A stretch of 33,813 nt of DNA, taken from positions 107,968 through 141,780 of the forward strand of contig CAMHIS010000001.1 of the NCBI GenBank assembly GCA_946185285.1, written 5' to 3'. This DNA is from an uncultured Prevotellaceae bacterium. GTDB taxonomy: Bacteria > Bacteroidota > Bacteroidia > Bacteroidales > Bacteroidaceae. Below, piece by piece: positions 33,474 to 33,813 of the stretch; the stretch's first letter is position 1; every line of letters starts with the position of its first letter. The notes under the pieces are model-generated. The model was not told the DNA's origin. It saw only the letters and a list, made by a program, of their open reading frames with translations, and searched no databases. The translations under genes were made by a program, and so were the position numbers.

Positions 33474-33674
33474 TTAACGATGCTTGCGGTTGGCACGCTG
33501 TTCGCGGTACTTGGCCTTCTGTCGGGCCGACCCCGAGCCGTGCGCTCCGGTGATGTACTGCTTTTTCTTGGCCTTGGTCTTCACCTTGCCCGCATTCGGG
33601 TCGCGGCGCTCGCCGCCCCGACCGAACGAGATGCCGTTCTCCAAGATTTTCTGAAAGTCCTCTTCGCCTGTCAT
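33474..33674 (-). CDS. Small basic protein of unknown function (66 aa)
   Basis: The protein starts MTGEEDFQKILENGISFGRG and becomes strongly basic, with KTKAKKKQYITGAHG and a C-terminal half rich in Lys, Arg, Gln and Ala (QKAKYREQRANRKHR). Such composition suggests nucleic-acid or ribosome contact, but no family is recognised. The gene is 53 nt downstream of the AICAR formyltransferase stop on the same strand and ends just before a CCGTCA-type palindrome. A coding call is supported by its clean ATG and skewed but protein-like sequence; it is too short to be certain. Confidence 0.65.
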   Translation of the reverse strand: MTGEEDFQKILENGISFGRGGERRDPNAGKVKTKAKKKQYITGAHGSGSARQKAKYREQRANRKHR

Positions 33675-33694
33675 AGTCTGTTGTTTTTATTACT

Positions 33695-33713
33695 CCCCTC
33701 CCTTGGGGAGGGG
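33695..33713. repeat. GC-rich hairpin CCCCTCCC/GGGAGGGG
   Basis: An 8-bp perfect stem with a 3-nt loop, followed by GTTGGGGGTGGGC, lies between the AICAR formyltransferase stop and the 66-residue gene. On the minus (transcribed) strand no T-run follows, so it is not a classic terminator. Similar CCTCCC-TTGGGGAGGGGTT sequences are, from memory, common intergenic repeats in Bacteroidetes. Confidence 0.7.
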
Positions 33714-33727
33714 TTGGGGGTGGGCTT

Positions 33728-33813
33728 TTAGTGGTGGAACAGCCTGACGCCGGTAAACGCCATGGCGATGCCGTACTTGTCGCAGGTCATGATGACATGG
33801 TCGTCGCGCACCG
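33728..33813 (-). CDS. AICAR formyltransferase, C-terminal end (partial)
   Basis: The last 28 codons of a minus-strand gene that continues past the right edge. The peptide VRDDHVIMTCDKYGIAMAFTG, followed by VRLFHH and a stop, matches the C-terminal consensus of the AICAR transformylase domain of PurH (RDxxVIxxADxxGIAMxFTGxRxFxH). Since the IMP cyclohydrolase domain is a separate gene about 15 kb away, this is most likely the stand-alone formyltransferase that converts AICAR to FAICAR with 10-formyl-THF. A second, full-length bifunctional PurH cannot be excluded without the upstream sequence. Confidence 0.85.
   Translation of the reverse strand, partial: VRDDHVIMTCDKYGIAMAFTGVRLFHH

Noticed and set aside
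1..33813. CRISPR array, tRNA or rRNA genes, intact transposase or integrase
   Set aside because: I looked for regular spaced repeats, cloverleaf-like segments and transposase motifs and saw none; the repeats present are palindromic or short tandem types without spacers.

Overview
The window reads as chromosomal DNA of a Bacteroidales bacterium, most likely Prevotella/Segatella-like. The grounds are recurrent TAnnTTTG promoter boxes (several with a TTG/TTTG element 19-20 nt upstream), weak Shine-Dalgarno sites, a PorT-type outer-membrane barrel, tandem C10 (streptopain/interpain-like) proteases with BspA-type leucine-rich repeats and Fibrobacter-type paralogous domains, and GC-rich intergenic palindromes. 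No rRNA, tRNA, CRISPR array, integrase or transposase gene was seen. The species assignment is inference.

Layout. 1-2.2 kb: the 3' end of asd, a small lipoprotein, a divergent PorT-like barrel gene, and a 2[4Fe-4S] ferredoxin with promoter and terminator. 2.2-2.65 kb: a gene-free stretch filled with inverted and tandem repeats. 2.66-11.8 kb: two very large secreted C10 cysteine proteases in tandem. 11.8-18.2 kb (minus strand): the elongation cluster mreB-mreC-mreD-mrdA(PBP2)-rodA, preceded by a stand-alone IMP cyclohydrolase gene (the N-terminal half of PurH). 18.3-23.9 kb: two tandem sensor histidine kinases with periplasmic solute-binding-like sensors; the first of the pair has Arg in place of the phospho-acceptor His. 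24.0-26.6 kb: an envelope operon of M23/LysM peptidase, NlpC/P60 peptidase and CapA-like protein. 26.8-30.5 kb: recG and ispD, a repeat-rich gap with a gene remnant, and a DJ-1/PfpI protein. 30.6-33.2 kb (plus strand): nadK and an ABC exporter, ending in a strong bidirectional terminator. 33.2-33.8 kb: more palindromes, a 66-residue basic protein, and the C-terminus of AICAR formyltransferase, the other half of the split PurH.

How the genes relate. Much of the window serves envelope growth: MreBCD, PBP2 and RodA synthesise lateral wall, the M23 and NlpC enzymes trim it, IspD feeds the isoprenoid pathway that supplies lipid carrier, and Asd feeds the diaminopimelate and lysine pathways. The two purine genes together reconstitute both activities of PurH.

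Most notable for follow-up: (i) a 19-nt core present four times in both orientations, twice around the tail of a GxxExxY-family gene remnant and once inside the ispD reading frame, suggesting a small inverted-repeat element; (ii) the His-to-Arg kinase paired with an intact paralogue; (iii) a palindrome formed by two overlapping divergent -7 boxes between the DJ-1-family gene and nadK; (iv) the physically split purH; (v) families of iterated palindromes in the intergenic regions.
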